From assembly GCF_029873635.1 (NCBI RefSeq), contig NC_080428.1:63607957-63671956 (forward strand): a stretch of DNA of 64,000 nt, read 5' to 3'. A program made the position numbers and the translations under genes. The stretch is from Malania oleifera (lineage: Eukaryota > Streptophyta > Magnoliopsida > Santalales > Ximeniaceae). How positions within the stretch are numbered: the first letter of the stretch is position 1; each line of letters starts with the position of its first letter. Below the pieces are notes generated by a model. That model saw nothing but the letters and a program-made list of their open reading frames with translations, made no database searches and had not been told where the DNA came from. Below, piece after piece: positions 1 to 11,802 of the stretch.

Positions 1-450
1 AGCCCCACTGACGATCCACTCTAGTAGATTTGGAGAGAATCTTCCCAGGAGTGTCGTGGTGGCTTCAGATTGTCGAATCTGCGTAAATCCAGACCGAAAT
101 CTTAGAGAGAAGGAAGGAGGGACGAATGGAGGAGAGAGAGGGAAGTTCTCGCACGATTTTTGGCCAAAAATGAAGTTTAGACCTATTTATACACTAACAT
201 TCGTCAACGAGCCACGTCACTTCGTCGACGAGGTCAAGAAGAAAATTCGTCGACAAATACTATTCCTCGTTGACGTAATTCAGAGTTGAAAAAATAACCT
301 CTCGGTATCTTCTCATCGACAAAGCGTACCTTTGTCGACGAGCCCAAAATGCTTCGCATTCGTCGACGAAGTCTGCTGCCGCCCCCTCTTACTATTTCCA
401 TTTTCCTCTTTTTTTATTATTTAACTACCATTATTCTTCAGGTCATTATA
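1..450 (-). mobile_element. Partial LTR, Del/Tekay-like Ty3/gypsy family
   Basis: Read on the minus strand this begins with TATAATGACCTG, then a cluster of CGTCGACGAA-type motifs (about 190-370), then a TATA box (complement of ctatttatacac near 182-193). The order and motifs match the LTRs at 30.7, 38 and 44.9 kb. Only the 5' part of the LTR is in the window, which starts inside it. It is a fossil with no coding capacity. The open frames that cross it are chance readings. Confidence 0.75.
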
Positions 451-1600
451 GGTACACTATTAGTGAATCAATGTAAATTGTCTATTGCTCAGTACCCAAG
501 AATGGACGATGATGTTTGGGACATGTCAAAGGTCTCCTACACCAGTGTAGTGGGGTGTTTCGGCAAGCAAGATTGTGATCCGTTATTTGTGAGATTCGCG
601 AATGCAAACTATGCAAGTTACTTCAATGAAAAGAGGTCTTCAACAAGGTATATATTTATTGTTTAAGGAAGACCTTTTTGTTAGAAGTCCAAGGTATAGT
701 CTCTGGTTGCATTTTCAACAATTTTGTTGAGGTATACGACAAGGGCTGAGGCTGCCAAGGAAGCATCATAGTTTACACGGTCCGTCAAGGAGCTGAGTAT
801 TTAATTAGGTGGAGTTCTTGTTACCACAGACAAGTTTAAGCATCGCTTGGACTTAGTTAACGTTTCTAGGTGCTAAACGAGAGGCGGTCCCAATCTCTAT
901 CCTAGGTGGGGCAGCGGATTATGCTTTCATATTTCTCCTAAGTGGTGAATATTCGCTATGGTGGAGACTACTGGATATGTGGCTCATATTGAGTGGAACG
1001 CATGCGCCGGAAAAGCATGGTGAACTAAAGAACAAAGAAGGAGGTTGTAGGAAGAAACTGTCGATAATTGCATTGAAGGTTTGCTCTCGGTATGAAACCG
1101 TTGACGATTTTAATCTTCAGTATTGAGCCTCAGTATTAAACCGTCAACGATTTGCCTGAAACCATCGATGGTATTGTTTGGCTTAAATCACAAATTTTGA
1201 ATCGTGAGATCAGTAGATTTGGAGATTTCAGAGGATTTTCCTTCGAGAATTGCTACAAGAGTGTTTTAGATATAGTTGAAGTCTTCTGTGTTTATAGAAT
1301 TGATATATAAACTATATTTGTAACCCTTGATGTAAGCATGACGATTTGATATTGAAAATCAACAGTTTGCTCTCGTGAATGTAGGCACATTGCCGAACTA
1401 TGTAAATTTTTGTGCCTTTGATTTTATTATTTTCTTTTATTCTCATTGTGATTGCTTTTTTCGCATATTTATCGTTAGTTGCTTGCATTTCTTGTTACGA
1501 TTCAATTTTTTGGTTTCCATTGCACATCGACATGTATTCAGGCCACTCTGCACAATAGATTTTAAATGCAGTATTAGGTTCACATTTTGGAAGAGGTGAG
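451..1600 (+). mobile_element. Ty1/copia relic (end of pol and possible 3' LTR)
   Basis: The translated stretch near 490-600 contains MSKVSYTSVVGC, which resembles the copia reverse-transcriptase tail (MSKVPYASAVG type). Around 820-860 a reading like TTDKFKHRLDL resembles the C-terminal copia pol motif. Downstream (about 1090-1170) lie short repeats around 'accgtcaacgat', similar to those in the LTR piece at 25.7 kb, which suggests LTR sequence. It is an old, heavily broken copy. The outer limits are uncertain and no flanking duplication was found. Confidence 0.5.
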
Positions 1601-1948
1601 AGGGTACATGACATGAGCTATCTCTCCGGCCTAGTGCAAGCTAAAATGCACAATAATTATTAATTAAAAGCATATCTCACTTTATGCAAAACATTAAAAT
1701 CTCCTAATTATTATAAAATCACAATATGTGGGGAAAAATATTGTTTCATTTGCACCAAGGTAGGAAAGCAAAATATTTGTGTTACACATCATGGAATTGA
1801 AAAAAAAAATGTATATTAGGATATTAAGGAAGCACAGTGATTAAGATGAAAGAACATATGTGGCAAAACTAATGGATGAATAAATTGATTGGTTGGTAAC
1901 TAAAAAAAACAAGGAAGAAAAAGAAGTTGATTGAGGGGTTTAATCTCT
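1601..1948. other. 3' flank of XTH copy A, no gene seen
   Basis: AT-rich sequence just downstream of the XTH A stop codon (minus strand). It holds short matches to the 3' flanks of XTH C and D, for example 'gaaagcaaaat' near 1760-1775. This suggests the duplicated unit included the 3' flank. No other gene or RNA is recognised. Confidence 0.5.
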
Positions 1949-3112
1949 TCAAGACACATTGGCGAGGGTGCACTCCAGAGGTAGGCCCTGGGGGAATCGC
2001 TTTGCGTCTGTGCAATAATTGTAAATCATGTAGTTCTTCTGAACCCATTTCAGTCTTTCCAGCCTTGCGGAGTCTAATTGTTCAGTGAGCCACAAATTGG
2101 AAGTAGTAGAGAGTGAAGAGGAATTTGAAGTGCACGAAGATTTTCTAGATGACCACACACAAGCATTATGTGCATTGTAATTCCTATAGGAGGCAACAAA
2201 AGGCGCTCGACTCCAATCCGTCTTCACCAGCCCACCTCTTGTGGCCCAATCATCTGCATTCCAAAGACTCGAGTATATCCTCATCGGCTGGTTCTTGGGG
2301 AAGGAAACACCGTTCGACTCCATGTTCTTGAATTCCCTAATGGGTGTGCCATCCACAGAGAAGCTGAAACATAGAGGATGAAAAGATAAAAAAATAGTAT
2401 AGGAGAATCCGTTGGGGGTATGAATTATTGCATTTTGTATCAGAAAAAAAAGAAAAAGAAAATAGGATAAAATAAAATACATACATGATGCAGTGGGGAT
2501 TCCAGAGGATGGAATAAGTGTGAAAATCGGCAGTGGGATCAAACCATAGGTAGAACTGTTGTTCTCTGTTGCCTTTGCCTTGGCTGAAGACGTTAGTATG
2601 AAGGATGTAGGGATCTCCGCTCAAGTTTCCCAAGAATTCAAAATCAATCTCATCGTGGGTCGACCCTTGCGACGATAACTGCAACCAATATATAGTATAT
2701 AAACTTTTTCATTAGTAAAAAGAGGATTCAGCAAAATTGGCATAAATCAACTCAAATTCAATCCAACATTTCATACGTTTTCAATTAATTAATTAAACCG
2801 CGCTACAGTTAATGAGCTTGGGCTTACATAGTAGGCAGTGACGGTCCCGGCGGAGTTACCGGGGACGAGCTTAAGCTGCATGTCAATCTTTCCAAAGAGG
2901 TACTCGTGCTTGGACTGGAAACCAGAGCCAGAGGCTTTGTCTAGGGAAAGAGTGAGAAGCTTTCCGCTTTTGAGAATTTGAGCGCGGCCGTCTCCCCAAG
3001 TGATGTCAAAGTTTTTGTGGAAGTTGCTGGCAGAGGTTCGAACGAAAGAGCAAACCATTAGAGAAAGCAACAGCATTTGCAGAACATTGGAAGACGAAAC
3101 GAGAGAAGCCAT
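1949..3112 (-). CDS. XTH: Xyloglucan endotransglucosylase/hydrolase, copy A
   Basis: The predicted enzyme cuts xyloglucan in the cell wall and rejoins it to another xyloglucan chain or to water (glycoside hydrolase family 16). Exons on the minus strand are 3112-2828, 2678-2485 and 2363-1949, giving 894 nt and 297 residues in frame. Both introns are GT..AG, with phases 0 and 2 as in copies C and D. A hydrophobic signal peptide is followed by [12 protein letters not shown]. Exon 2 starts [29 protein letters not shown] is the catalytic motif, with the nucleophile and acid/base glutamates, and NLS is the usual N-glycosylation site. Exon 3 has the XET C-terminal cysteines (YNYC, LPLEC). The product resembles the Arabidopsis XTH22-25 type. 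The start at 3112 is chosen by alignment with the other copies. An in-frame ATG upstream at 3226 is discussed separately. Confidence 0.93.
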
Positions 3113-3113
3113 G

Positions 3114-3120
<7 letters not shown>

Positions 3121-3160
<40 letters not shown>
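3121..3160. repeat. (TA)n microsatellite in XTH A 5' leader
   Basis: About 20 TA units lie between the TATA box and the ATG of XTH A, ending about 8 nt upstream of the ATG in transcript orientation. The tract would be in the 5' UTR. It is in frame with an upstream ATG at 3226 and would encode Ile-Tyr repeats if translated. Confidence 0.9.
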
Positions 3161-3163
<3 letters not shown>

Positions 3164-3270
3164 TCTAAGCGCACGGATCAGAGGCGAAGGAATATATAGA
3201 AATTGGAATTGAATTAGGAGGAACAAGAGGAATGGACCTGGTGTGTGCTTAGGAAGGGAAACTGGTTGGG

Positions 3271-3280
3271 TATTTTTATA
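3271..3280 (-). promoter_or_regulatory. TATA box of XTH A
   Basis: The minus-strand sequence TATAAAAATA followed by CCCAAC lies about 160 bp upstream of the ATG. Copies C and D have TATAAAA plus a CCCAA-type block at the matching place, so the core promoter is shared. Transcription probably starts around 3240-3250. Confidence 0.75.
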
Positions 3281-3300
3281 GTGGCGGGAAGGAGGGAGAA

Positions 3301-3845
3301 GTAAGGTGTGGGGGGCGGGGGGAAGGAAAGGAAAGGGCGCATGAGGTTTCAGTTCAGGAGGTGGACGGTTGGCACATGAGAGAAGAGGATCAGTAAAATA
3401 GTTGGCATAATGGAAATGGCTGTCGCCATCATTATGATACTATTTTTCAACTGTGTAACGCAGAGCGCAGTGGGGATGCGTAAAACTGTAAAGCTCCACA
3501 TGAAATGCCCACTTGCAATATTTAGCCGTTGTTCTTGATTGACAGTTGGACGCAACAATTTTTCACCAGCCGGTTTTAATTTCGATGGTAAAAGAGTGTT
3601 TATTTTTATTGATTTAAAAGCATTTTGACTCATGACCTTGCTATTATGATTATGAAACAGTCTGTTGTTAACTGGCAAGAAACATTGCTTCAAATTTATG
3701 TCAAATTCAACCAAATTTATTCTCATTTATGGGACGGCCACATGGGCGCACCCATAAAGAGGATGCCTAATTTTTTAAAATTTATTATAAATAAGAGATA
3801 ATAAAAAATAAAAATGTCTATTTAAAACTTAATAATCTACCTCTA
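3301..3845. other. Upstream region of XTH A, no gene seen
   Basis: It contains a block near 3360-3430 ('gttggcac' ... 'ggaaatggctgtcgcc') similar to upstream sequence of copies C (about 24,830-24,870) and D (about 48,845-48,880). This indicates a shared distal promoter. The rest is AT-rich with no recognised feature. The 125-residue minus-strand open frame here has no domain I recognise. Confidence 0.5.
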
Positions 3846-4220
3846 AGGAAATTAACATGAAATTCTCAAATTCGGTGAGAAACAAAATAGAGAGAAACAC
3901 ACGTCAAATAAAAATTAATCACACGTACAAGATAATATTTATGTGATTCAGCGATTTTGCCTACGTTCACAGAGTTGCAGGGATTTCACTATTATTAAGA
4001 AAAAAAAAATACAGAGAGTGTGTTGTACAATATTTTCTCTCGCTCTCTCTTTCTTTAACTGTGACGGCCACACTTAACCCTAACCACCATAACAGAGAAT
4101 TAATATCTTGTGCACAACAATGGGCTACAAAACAGACCTAAGCCTTCGCTGCACGGACTAAGCTTTCGGATAGAAATCTCTCATTAAACAAAAGGTCGGG
4201 TCATCATCCGGATCAAACTA
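3846..4220 (-). mobile_element. Degenerate copia-type LTR
   Basis: Closely similar along its length to the better preserved solo LTR at 21,125-21,560. Shared blocks include 'agttgcagg-atttcactattat', 'gagagtg-gt', 'gatagaaatctc' and 'gggtc...tcatcatc'. It is an old, broken copy with poorly defined ends and no clear flanking duplication. Confidence 0.6.
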
Positions 4221-4339
4221 AAGAATAATGGAGAGTTGAAAAGGACGATGTGAAGTTAAATAATTTTTTTCCTAATATAAAATGAAAGTATGTCATTTTA
4301 AGTTATTTTATGTCTATCACTACTCTTTTTATTGTCCTA

Positions 4340-4866
4340 GTGAGCACTAACTTGACCTAAAAGGTTAAGTCTATTGGATCTTTGGTTCAACCATGTATAT
4401 AAGCACTCATCATTACCTCATTTTTTCTAATGTGGGACAAACTCACAAGTGAAATTCTTAACAATCTCCCAGTCACTTATAAGTTTCAATCGTTCCCTCT
4501 TGAACGGAAGCACCACCACTCATGAGTTGCAATTGCCCCCCCTTAAATGGAAGTCGTCTTCTTCATCATGGGACTAATTCTCCAATAGTTTGCTCAAGTA
4601 GGCTTTACCACGGCGTCCTACGACAACTTAGATGATCCTTGTTAGCCTTGGTCACACACTCGCACACCCAGAGTTATGAACCACCAGCTATGATACCACT
4701 TGTTAGCACCGGAGGGGTTCATAAGTGTGCTTGATACACATAGGTGAGTACCAACTTGACCCAAAAGTTTAAGCCTATTGGATCTTGGGTCCAACTATGT
4801 ATATAAGCACCCATCATCTACTCACTTTTCCAATATGGGACAAACTCACAAGTAGAATTTTCAACA
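4340..4866 (-). mobile_element. TRIM-like miniature LTR retrotransposon
   Basis: Two direct repeats of about 125-165 bp (4340-4463 and 4701-4866) bracket about 240 bp without coding sequence. Read on the minus strand, the first repeat starts TGTTGAAAATTC and ends CTAACA. It is followed at once by AGTGGTATCATAGC, which resembles the initiator-methionine tRNA primer-binding site. The far repeat starts TGTTAAG after a purine-rich stretch. Small size, terminal repeats, primer site and lack of a gene fit a TRIM. It is a non-autonomous fossil and the outer end of the second repeat is incomplete. Confidence 0.75.
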
Positions 4867-4879
4867 TTATGTTACAAGT

Positions 4880-5300
4880 GTCCAAACCATTTGAGTTGTC
4901 TCTCCTTTATCTTATCTTATCTTTTGCTGGAGCTACCTGTAGCTTACAATGAATATATTCATTTCCTAACTTATCTTTCAATATTATACCACTTGTTTGT
5001 CTAAACATTCTCATCTCAACAACTTTTACTTTTTAAATATGTTGTTTTTTAGTTGTCCAACATTCTCATATATATAGCATAGTTGGTCTTATATCCATCT
5101 TATAAAACTTTCCTTTTTAATTTTAAAGGTATTCTACAACCACAAAATACACTTAAAACGCTTCTTCATTTTACCCAACCTACTTTAATTCTATGCATTA
5201 CATCCTCTTCAACTTCTCATTTAGTTTGCATAATAGATCAAAGGTATCGAAATCTAAAAGTACTAATTATGTTTCATCATCAAGTTTAACTTTATTTTTA
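4880..5300 (-). mobile_element. LINE reverse transcriptase, C-terminal part
   Basis: The minus strand reads pieces such as HRIKVGWVK, CRIPLKLK, KFYKMDIRP, KVKVVEMRMF and VAPAKDKIR. These are the familiar C-terminal end of the reverse-transcriptase protein of plant L1-type LINEs. Several stop codons and frameshifts interrupt it. The upstream part of the same LINE lies at 12,226-12,960, split off by the LTR complex between them. Confidence 0.7.
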
Positions 5301-6404
5301 ATATTATTTGTTGGCCTAACAAGGCTTAGAACCTTATTTTGATGATACCAAACTAAATAAACTTAACATGTTTTGCTAAGTTCAGTTTCAGGGCTCAAAT
5401 GATTGGTTAAAGAGATTAAGCTCAAAAAACCAAGTTCTTAAAAAAGATCAAGCTCAAGTCTTTTAAAGATGCCCACATGAAGAATATACTTAAAAACTTG
5501 GCCCATGATGAAGCACAAGGAAATTGAAGAAAGGAAGCTCAAAAGAATGGAAGTCACTACATGCAGACTTAGTATTTTAGGATGTTCATAATATTAAGAG
5601 TCTAATGTAAGTATTTCTTATTTTCAGTGTAAATATTTGAAGTTCTTTAGGAATGATTATAGACATAGAGACCCATTTTTAAGAACTTGGAAAATACATT
5701 TTTCATGTTTCAAATCAGAAATTCCAAGATTAAAGCTAAAAGAGTTTCTAGAAACAAAATCTTAAAAAACATTAATTTGCATACTCAGGCACCTAAATTA
5801 AAATTCTCAGGCGACTGACCTCTTATATGTTTTTTAAGAATTACAAAAAGAACCAAGACAGGCGCCTCACTGATTCTGTCGCGACGTCCCGGGAGTGCGT
5901 GTGCCCCCAGGGGCGAAATAAAAAAAAATGATTATATTTTCAAGGAAAATTCATGGAATGTCGGAGTCGCCACTAACCTTTTAGTATGGTTAGAACACAT
6001 GGTTACTACCCCGTTAGGGGTAGAATGGGTCTATGTTACTAGAGTTAGGCTCGGGAGTTCGGTTACACGAGGGGAAGGTACAAGCACCCTCTACGCGCCC
6101 GTTCTTATGAACGGTACCTAATTAATTTGAAATTATCCTTAAGTTAATCTAATAAGTCTTTAAATTTCTCCTTTTTATGAATTTATAAATATACATAAAT
6201 AAAAAAACGTAATACAATATATATACATATATTCCCTCAGAGCTTAAAGTACGTGATGCCCGAAGGCTCATACCCCCGCAATAAAATCATAGGGATAGAA
6301 AATCGAAAATAATTAATAACGAAAATATCATAATAACAAAATGACAATACATTAATACAAAAAGATAATAATACGATTAAACATACATATAATTTAAAAT
6401 AGAA

Positions 6405-6531
6405 TAATAATAACAGTAATAATAATAATAATAATAATAATGACTACAGAAAAATAATATTAAAAACACCAATGATAATATACAATGATAATAAAAATAA
6501 TAGTAACAATAAACACAACAACAACAACAAC

Positions 6532-6586
<55 letters not shown>

Positions 6587-6600
6587 GTAATAAATAATAA
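6405..6600. repeat. (AAT)n microsatellite
   Basis: Long, slightly interrupted AAT/ATA tract inside the 3-kb LTR. The 109-residue poly-tyrosine open frame across it on the minus strand is an artefact of the repeat. Confidence 0.9.
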
Positions 6601-8339
6601 ATAATACTAGTAATAATACACTCATCAACATATCAATAATATAATAATAGTACCATAAAAATTCAACACATGATAATAATAATGATATATAATACCTAAC
6701 ACACACTATAATAGTAATAATAAGAAGTAATAATCATAATGATACACTTGTCTAATATCCTATAAATACAACTATACCAATATGGAAATAACTAGACCCT
6801 CACGTAAATCATATAATATACACCCATGAAAAAAAGAAAAAAGAAAAAAGAGAATGAGGTTATGGCAACCCTAAAACTTTACATTATATCGAAACCAATA
6901 TACGATAGCATGGATTTCCTAAAAATTATTTCACAAGATATACATATGGAAGTAATTAAATCCCAACCATGTAAACCAACCCAATGCCTTAAACATAATA
7001 CACGTAAATATAGACATGAAATCGTTATAACATGCCAACAATGAGGGGCAAATAATGACTTAAACAATACCACAAAAATGCAAATGTGAATATAAATTCA
7101 ACATTGATAAAAACCATACAATATTAAACAATATGAAACCTACAACAATAATTATACAAAAAAATATTCAACATGTACAACTAATGTAACAAAGGTTGAC
7201 CTGCAACCATAAATAAAAAAAAATTAATTAGTACCTCGGCCACAAAGAAAATATAATCATAGATACATATAAAACAAGTATTGGAAGATAAGACCCCACA
7301 ATAATGAAATAACCCAAAAAAATGAAAAAGAAAAATAAAAAAGGAAAAACAGTATGTGTGTGTGCTGAGTGTGTGTGGGTTTACATGCCTGATATATACA
7401 CAGATGCAAATAAAATAAAATAAAATCTTTAGCTTTAATTATTAAAACCTGAACAAAACCAATATAAATATGTATATATATATATATATAAAATAGATAC
7501 AACCTGGATATTTTGCTTGCCTATACAATGAAAACCCAACATTAGATGAAAACAAGAAAATAATCAAAATAGAAAACAGAAAGACAGAAAAAATAAAAAA
7601 TAAAAAATAAAAAAAATAAATAAAAACTCTATGTGCACGTGTGTGTGTTTGCCTGTGCACAGTGGGGCTTGCAGTGGGTGTGTGTGTGTATGATGTGCAG
7701 GGAGGCTAGGAATTACTGGTGTGATGGCCGAAAGCTTCAGCAGCCGAGGTGGGTCTGTGCGAAACGACGGTGGGTTGCTAGGCGTTTGCTGCGGAGGCGA
7801 TTGTGGCAATGACGGAGTTTGTGTGGCCGAGGAGAGCTACTGGTGTGGGCAGAGACCTTCGGGAATGGTTCGTGGAGCAGAGAAAGGCCGCGCCTGCTGA
7901 ATGGTGTTCTCTAGCTACAACTCCTCTGCCTCTCGGCCACACGTACAACTGCAGCTGGAGTGATCGGCTGCCGGGTGAAGCAGAGGATGGTCTCAGGTAC
8001 TCGGCTGGTTCATGGATGATGGTGGGGACAGAGGTTGGTTGAGGATGAAAGGTGGCCGGTGGAGGTGAGAGGGAGAGACGGGATGCAGCGAATGGAGAAG
8101 AGAACAGGGGTTCTTTAGAGAGGAAGAAGACGAACCAGAAGAAGAGGAAGAAGAAGAAGAAGAAGTAAAAAAAAAATCCTCTCTTTTTTTTTGGCCTTTT
8201 GCTCGGCTGCGCCCCCCTGCTGCTGTGCAGCACCCCACTGTTATATAAAAAAAAAAAAAAAAATTTTGAAAACCCTAAGAAACTTTCCTTTCTTGATTTT
8301 ATTTTTTTTTTTCTTTTTTTTTTATGCTTTTATTCTTAT

Positions 8340-8573
8340 GGTAATAATGAAAAAGGAAATAATATTAACAATAATAATCATAATAATATAAATATCAATA
8401 AGGTAATAATAATAATAATACTACTAAATAGTAAATAGTAATAAATAATTATAGTAAAAATAAAAATAATAAAGATAAAATAATAATAATAATGATAATA
8501 ATAAATAAGTAATAGTGATAATAATAAATTACTTATAATAATATAGGAAAATAAATAACAATAATAATAATAT

Positions 8574-8604
<31 letters not shown>

Positions 8605-8619
8605 TAATAAACAAATAAC

Positions 8620-8652
<33 letters not shown>

Positions 8653-8669
8653 GTATCAATTTTGAATAA

Positions 8670-8708
<39 letters not shown>

Positions 8709-8778
8709 TATAGTAAATTAATAATAACAATAATAATAAATAAATAAAATAATTATAAGCAATTAATAATAAAAATAC

Positions 8779-8812
<34 letters not shown>
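8340..8812. repeat. (AAT)n microsatellite
   Basis: Nearly 470 bp of AAT/ATA repeats with short interruptions, in the presumed U3 part of the 3-kb LTR, upstream of its TATA box on the minus strand. Confidence 0.9.
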
Positions 8813-8814
<2 letters not shown>

Positions 8815-9776
8815 GGGAACCCCTTGTTCTATTTGGCTAGGGCAAAAATAGGGTGTCTACAGATTCTTCTCAGGCGACCAACAGGGTTCTAAGGTTTAGT
8901 CAATCGACTAACTGAATACACTCAGGCGGCTGACACAATACTGACTTTTGAAATACGCTGGTTTTTTAAAGTGACAGACACGTGATACCTTTTTGATAGG
9001 CAACTGACTTTCGTAAAATTTGAAATAAAGCAGCTTGGGAAAGTTTCTAAAACTGATTGCTTGGGCTCCAAATTTTGTATAAATTTGGGAAATACTCCAA
9101 GTAACTTGGAAAACACAAAAAATTACTTTTAGAACTCTTTAAATACATCTTAATCACAAATTAACAATCACCAACAATTAATTTAAAATCAACATTCAAG
9201 CTTACATTCTATCTTTCAAGTCCTTCTACTGAAATACACATTGCTAAAAGTTTTTACTAATTCTCGCTAATCAAATTCTCACTGATTCTGAGTTTTCTAT
9301 TGAAATTTCAATCCATGAAAAAATCCAAGGTGATATTTGCATTGAGCTTCAAATCTTTGTATTGATTATATTGCTGAAGTATATAGATTTCAATTGTACT
9401 AATCAGCTCTATTTGAGAGTGTCTTTGTACACCAAATTGTATCTCATTCTTCTTGTTGTTTTTTACAGTTCAAGATTGTTGAATCGTTGGATTACTGAGC
9501 GTGGGGTATCTCTTGGAAAGGAGGGCTCCATCCTACTTGAAGGAGTGTGTCAAAGGTTTGCTCTGCCTGGTCAGGGGAGAGGTATAGTGAAATCCTTGGG
9601 TGGTTTGCCTAAGGTAAGGACGTAGGCAGGTATAACTAAACCTCGTCAAATCTTAGTGTCTTCCTCTTCCGTATTCTCTTTAATTTTCTGCATATGTAAA
9701 TTGTGTGGTTGTGTACTTAAATTGCTAAAAATTAATTTGCTTTTGGGAATTGCACAAACCATAAGGGAGTACGTTG

Positions 9777-11802
9777 TGTTAACTTTGGTGTATTCCTAAG
9801 AGGGGGTGGGTATTTAAAATTTCTTCCTTGGTATGTTCAAATCAACAGTAGTAATACTCAACCTAGGGTCTTTATAGCATACACCAATTGCACAGATGAA
9901 AATAATATATAGAAAATAAATCATGCACAGCATTCACAATATAACATACATGTGCATAAAATAAATTGCAGAAATATAAATTGCACATGTGATATGTTAG
10001 CGAGGTTTGGCCAATACTGCCTACGTCCTCGCCTTGGCTCACCAGCATAAGGATTCCACTAATGCTAAATTAACGGGTGGAGTGGCATCGATTACAACCA
10101 GATCAATTAGCAGGGCTGACCTCAACCTACAACCGTACCTTACCAAGATGGTGCACCTAACTTTTCTAACTAGGTCTAAGCCAATTTAAGACTATTCAAC
10201 AAGGCTAGTCTCTCTCTTCAAGCTCACACCTAGAATACAATAATGAATATTAAATTTGCATACAATTTAAATGCTTTTAACACAAGCTGATATATACCAC
10301 AATATAGCACAGTAAACAATGCATTCACGTATGTTAGAGAATTAATGCTCGAGTGAGATCTTGAAAATTTAATTTAAGATAATATATTCAACAAGTGAAT
10401 ATTCAAGGATACCTCAAAACCCTAATCAAGTATGACATAAATATCTTATCAAATATAATCACCACAAATACTTAGGGTTTAAGCTTGCAAAAGATTTGTC
10501 AAATAAAAGTGAGCAAGCTTTCAAGTCTTACAATATGGATGCCAAGACTAGCAAGCAAAAAATCAAGATCTTCTCAATAAAGTATTTATGAAATACTATG
10601 AGAAAGATCAAACAAGCAAGAGCTCTCAAAAATGGTTTTTCAAAAACGTATGAGTATGTGAGAGTCTTTGCCAAGAAAATGATATGTAAAGATATATATA
10701 ATGTGCACAAACAAACTCCCTTCAATCTTGCAATTGATTTGCAAGAGATGGGAACAAATCAAATACACTCTCTTTTTCAAAAATATGTTTTCTAGTAAAT
10801 ATGAAAGAGTGTATTGAAAATATATACTTGGAAAACAAAAAATGTAGCAAAAGGAGTATATAGATTTGAGAGAAAATTTTTTAATCACTTTTTCTAATCA
10901 CACCCTAATCCTTGCAAACGAAGCTCTATATACAGGCAAGGTGTAAATTATGACCGTTAAGGATATATAGGGTATTATTAATTTTGTTTGAAAATCAATT
11001 AAGAAAATTAATCCCGTTTAACCGTGCTTAACCACAGTAAAAATAAAACAACCCGAGAGTTTTCGGGTGGCTAAACCACGGTTCGATCGCCCGAATAGAC
11101 TCAGTCAAAAAAGTTACTTTTGAAGGTTTGGGTGCCCGAGTCAATCCTCGGTTGGCTGAACCGAGGCGATTTCCAAAAGTTCCATGATTTGGTTGCCTGG
11201 TTTAGAGTTCGTTTAACCGAACTCATGTGTTCGGTCGCCCGAGGCCATTTTAAACGTGAAGTTTGGGCTACCGAGTTGGTAGGGAAAGATCAGAGTTATG
11301 GTTTGGTCACTCGTGGATGATCCGGTCAAAATGGTTCGGTAGCCCGAAACCAAGTCAGCCTTTTGACCGGTCAAGGGTTCAGTCACCCGAATCCTCACAA
11401 CTTTTGCCTTTAAGTCCAGTTTTTTTCCAATTAAATCCCCTAAAAATATAAGTTATTATGGGGAATATTTTTTATGTATGTGCAAGTACCTAAGGTCATT
11501 CTAAGGTCTTTTTGAGGACGCCGAAAAAATTCGACGTTAGTCGACCAAAGTTCAACCGAAGGATGATCCTTAAGGCAAATCTACAGTCTTTGAGCATTCA
11601 TCCCTATCATGCATGTAGATGTAGTTACTATAGACCATAACATGAATTACAATACAAAATAAATCTTCTGGGTTTTCAATCTTTAAGTCTTCAGGTGCCA
11701 TCAAATAATTAAGTTAATATGAATCTGCACACAAACTTAATAGACATTAAATAGTGGAGTATTTGTCATAATCAAAATAGTATATGACCCATAGGGTCAA
11801 CA
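9777..11802 (-). mobile_element. Solo LTR with TTCGGTCGCCCGAA-type motif array
   Basis: The plus strand starts TGTTAAC and ends GGTCAACA. Flanks are CGTTG and CGTTT, a one-mismatch 5-bp duplication. It is related to 49,784-50,809 and 52,526-54,491. On the minus strand the order is TGTTGACC..., an array of short motifs such as 'ttcggtcgcccga' (11,400-11,040), then a TATA box near 10,930. No coding part is present. The open frames inside are not genes. Confidence 0.75.

Larger units (their letters stand above)
5877..8861 (-). mobile_element. Solo LTR, about 3 kb, with GATTC target duplication
   Basis: The plus strand starts TGTCGCGACG and ends GGGTGTCTACA, flanked on both sides by GATTC (5872-5876 and 8862-8866). 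The host LTR resumes exactly after it. On the minus strand it would start TGTAGACACCC, with a TATA-like box near 8243 followed by a GC-rich transcribed part, so the minus strand is the likely sense. It holds long AAT microsatellites and a GC-rich block (7620-8250). There is no gag or pol, so it is a solo LTR or a non-coding element. Confidence 0.8.

Noticed and set aside
6377-6706. 109-residue open frame rich in tyrosine (minus strand)
   Set aside because: It is the translation of an AAT microsatellite, not a gene.
7778-8238. Overlapping open frames of 79-151 residues in a GC-rich block
   Set aside because: They overlap each other on both strands, have low-complexity runs and no known domain. 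The block lies inside a solo LTR and is best read as its transcribed non-coding part.
10007-11451. Open frames of 60-82 residues in the 9.8-kb LTR
   Set aside because: Overlapping on both strands, no domain, and inside a solo LTR with its motif array.
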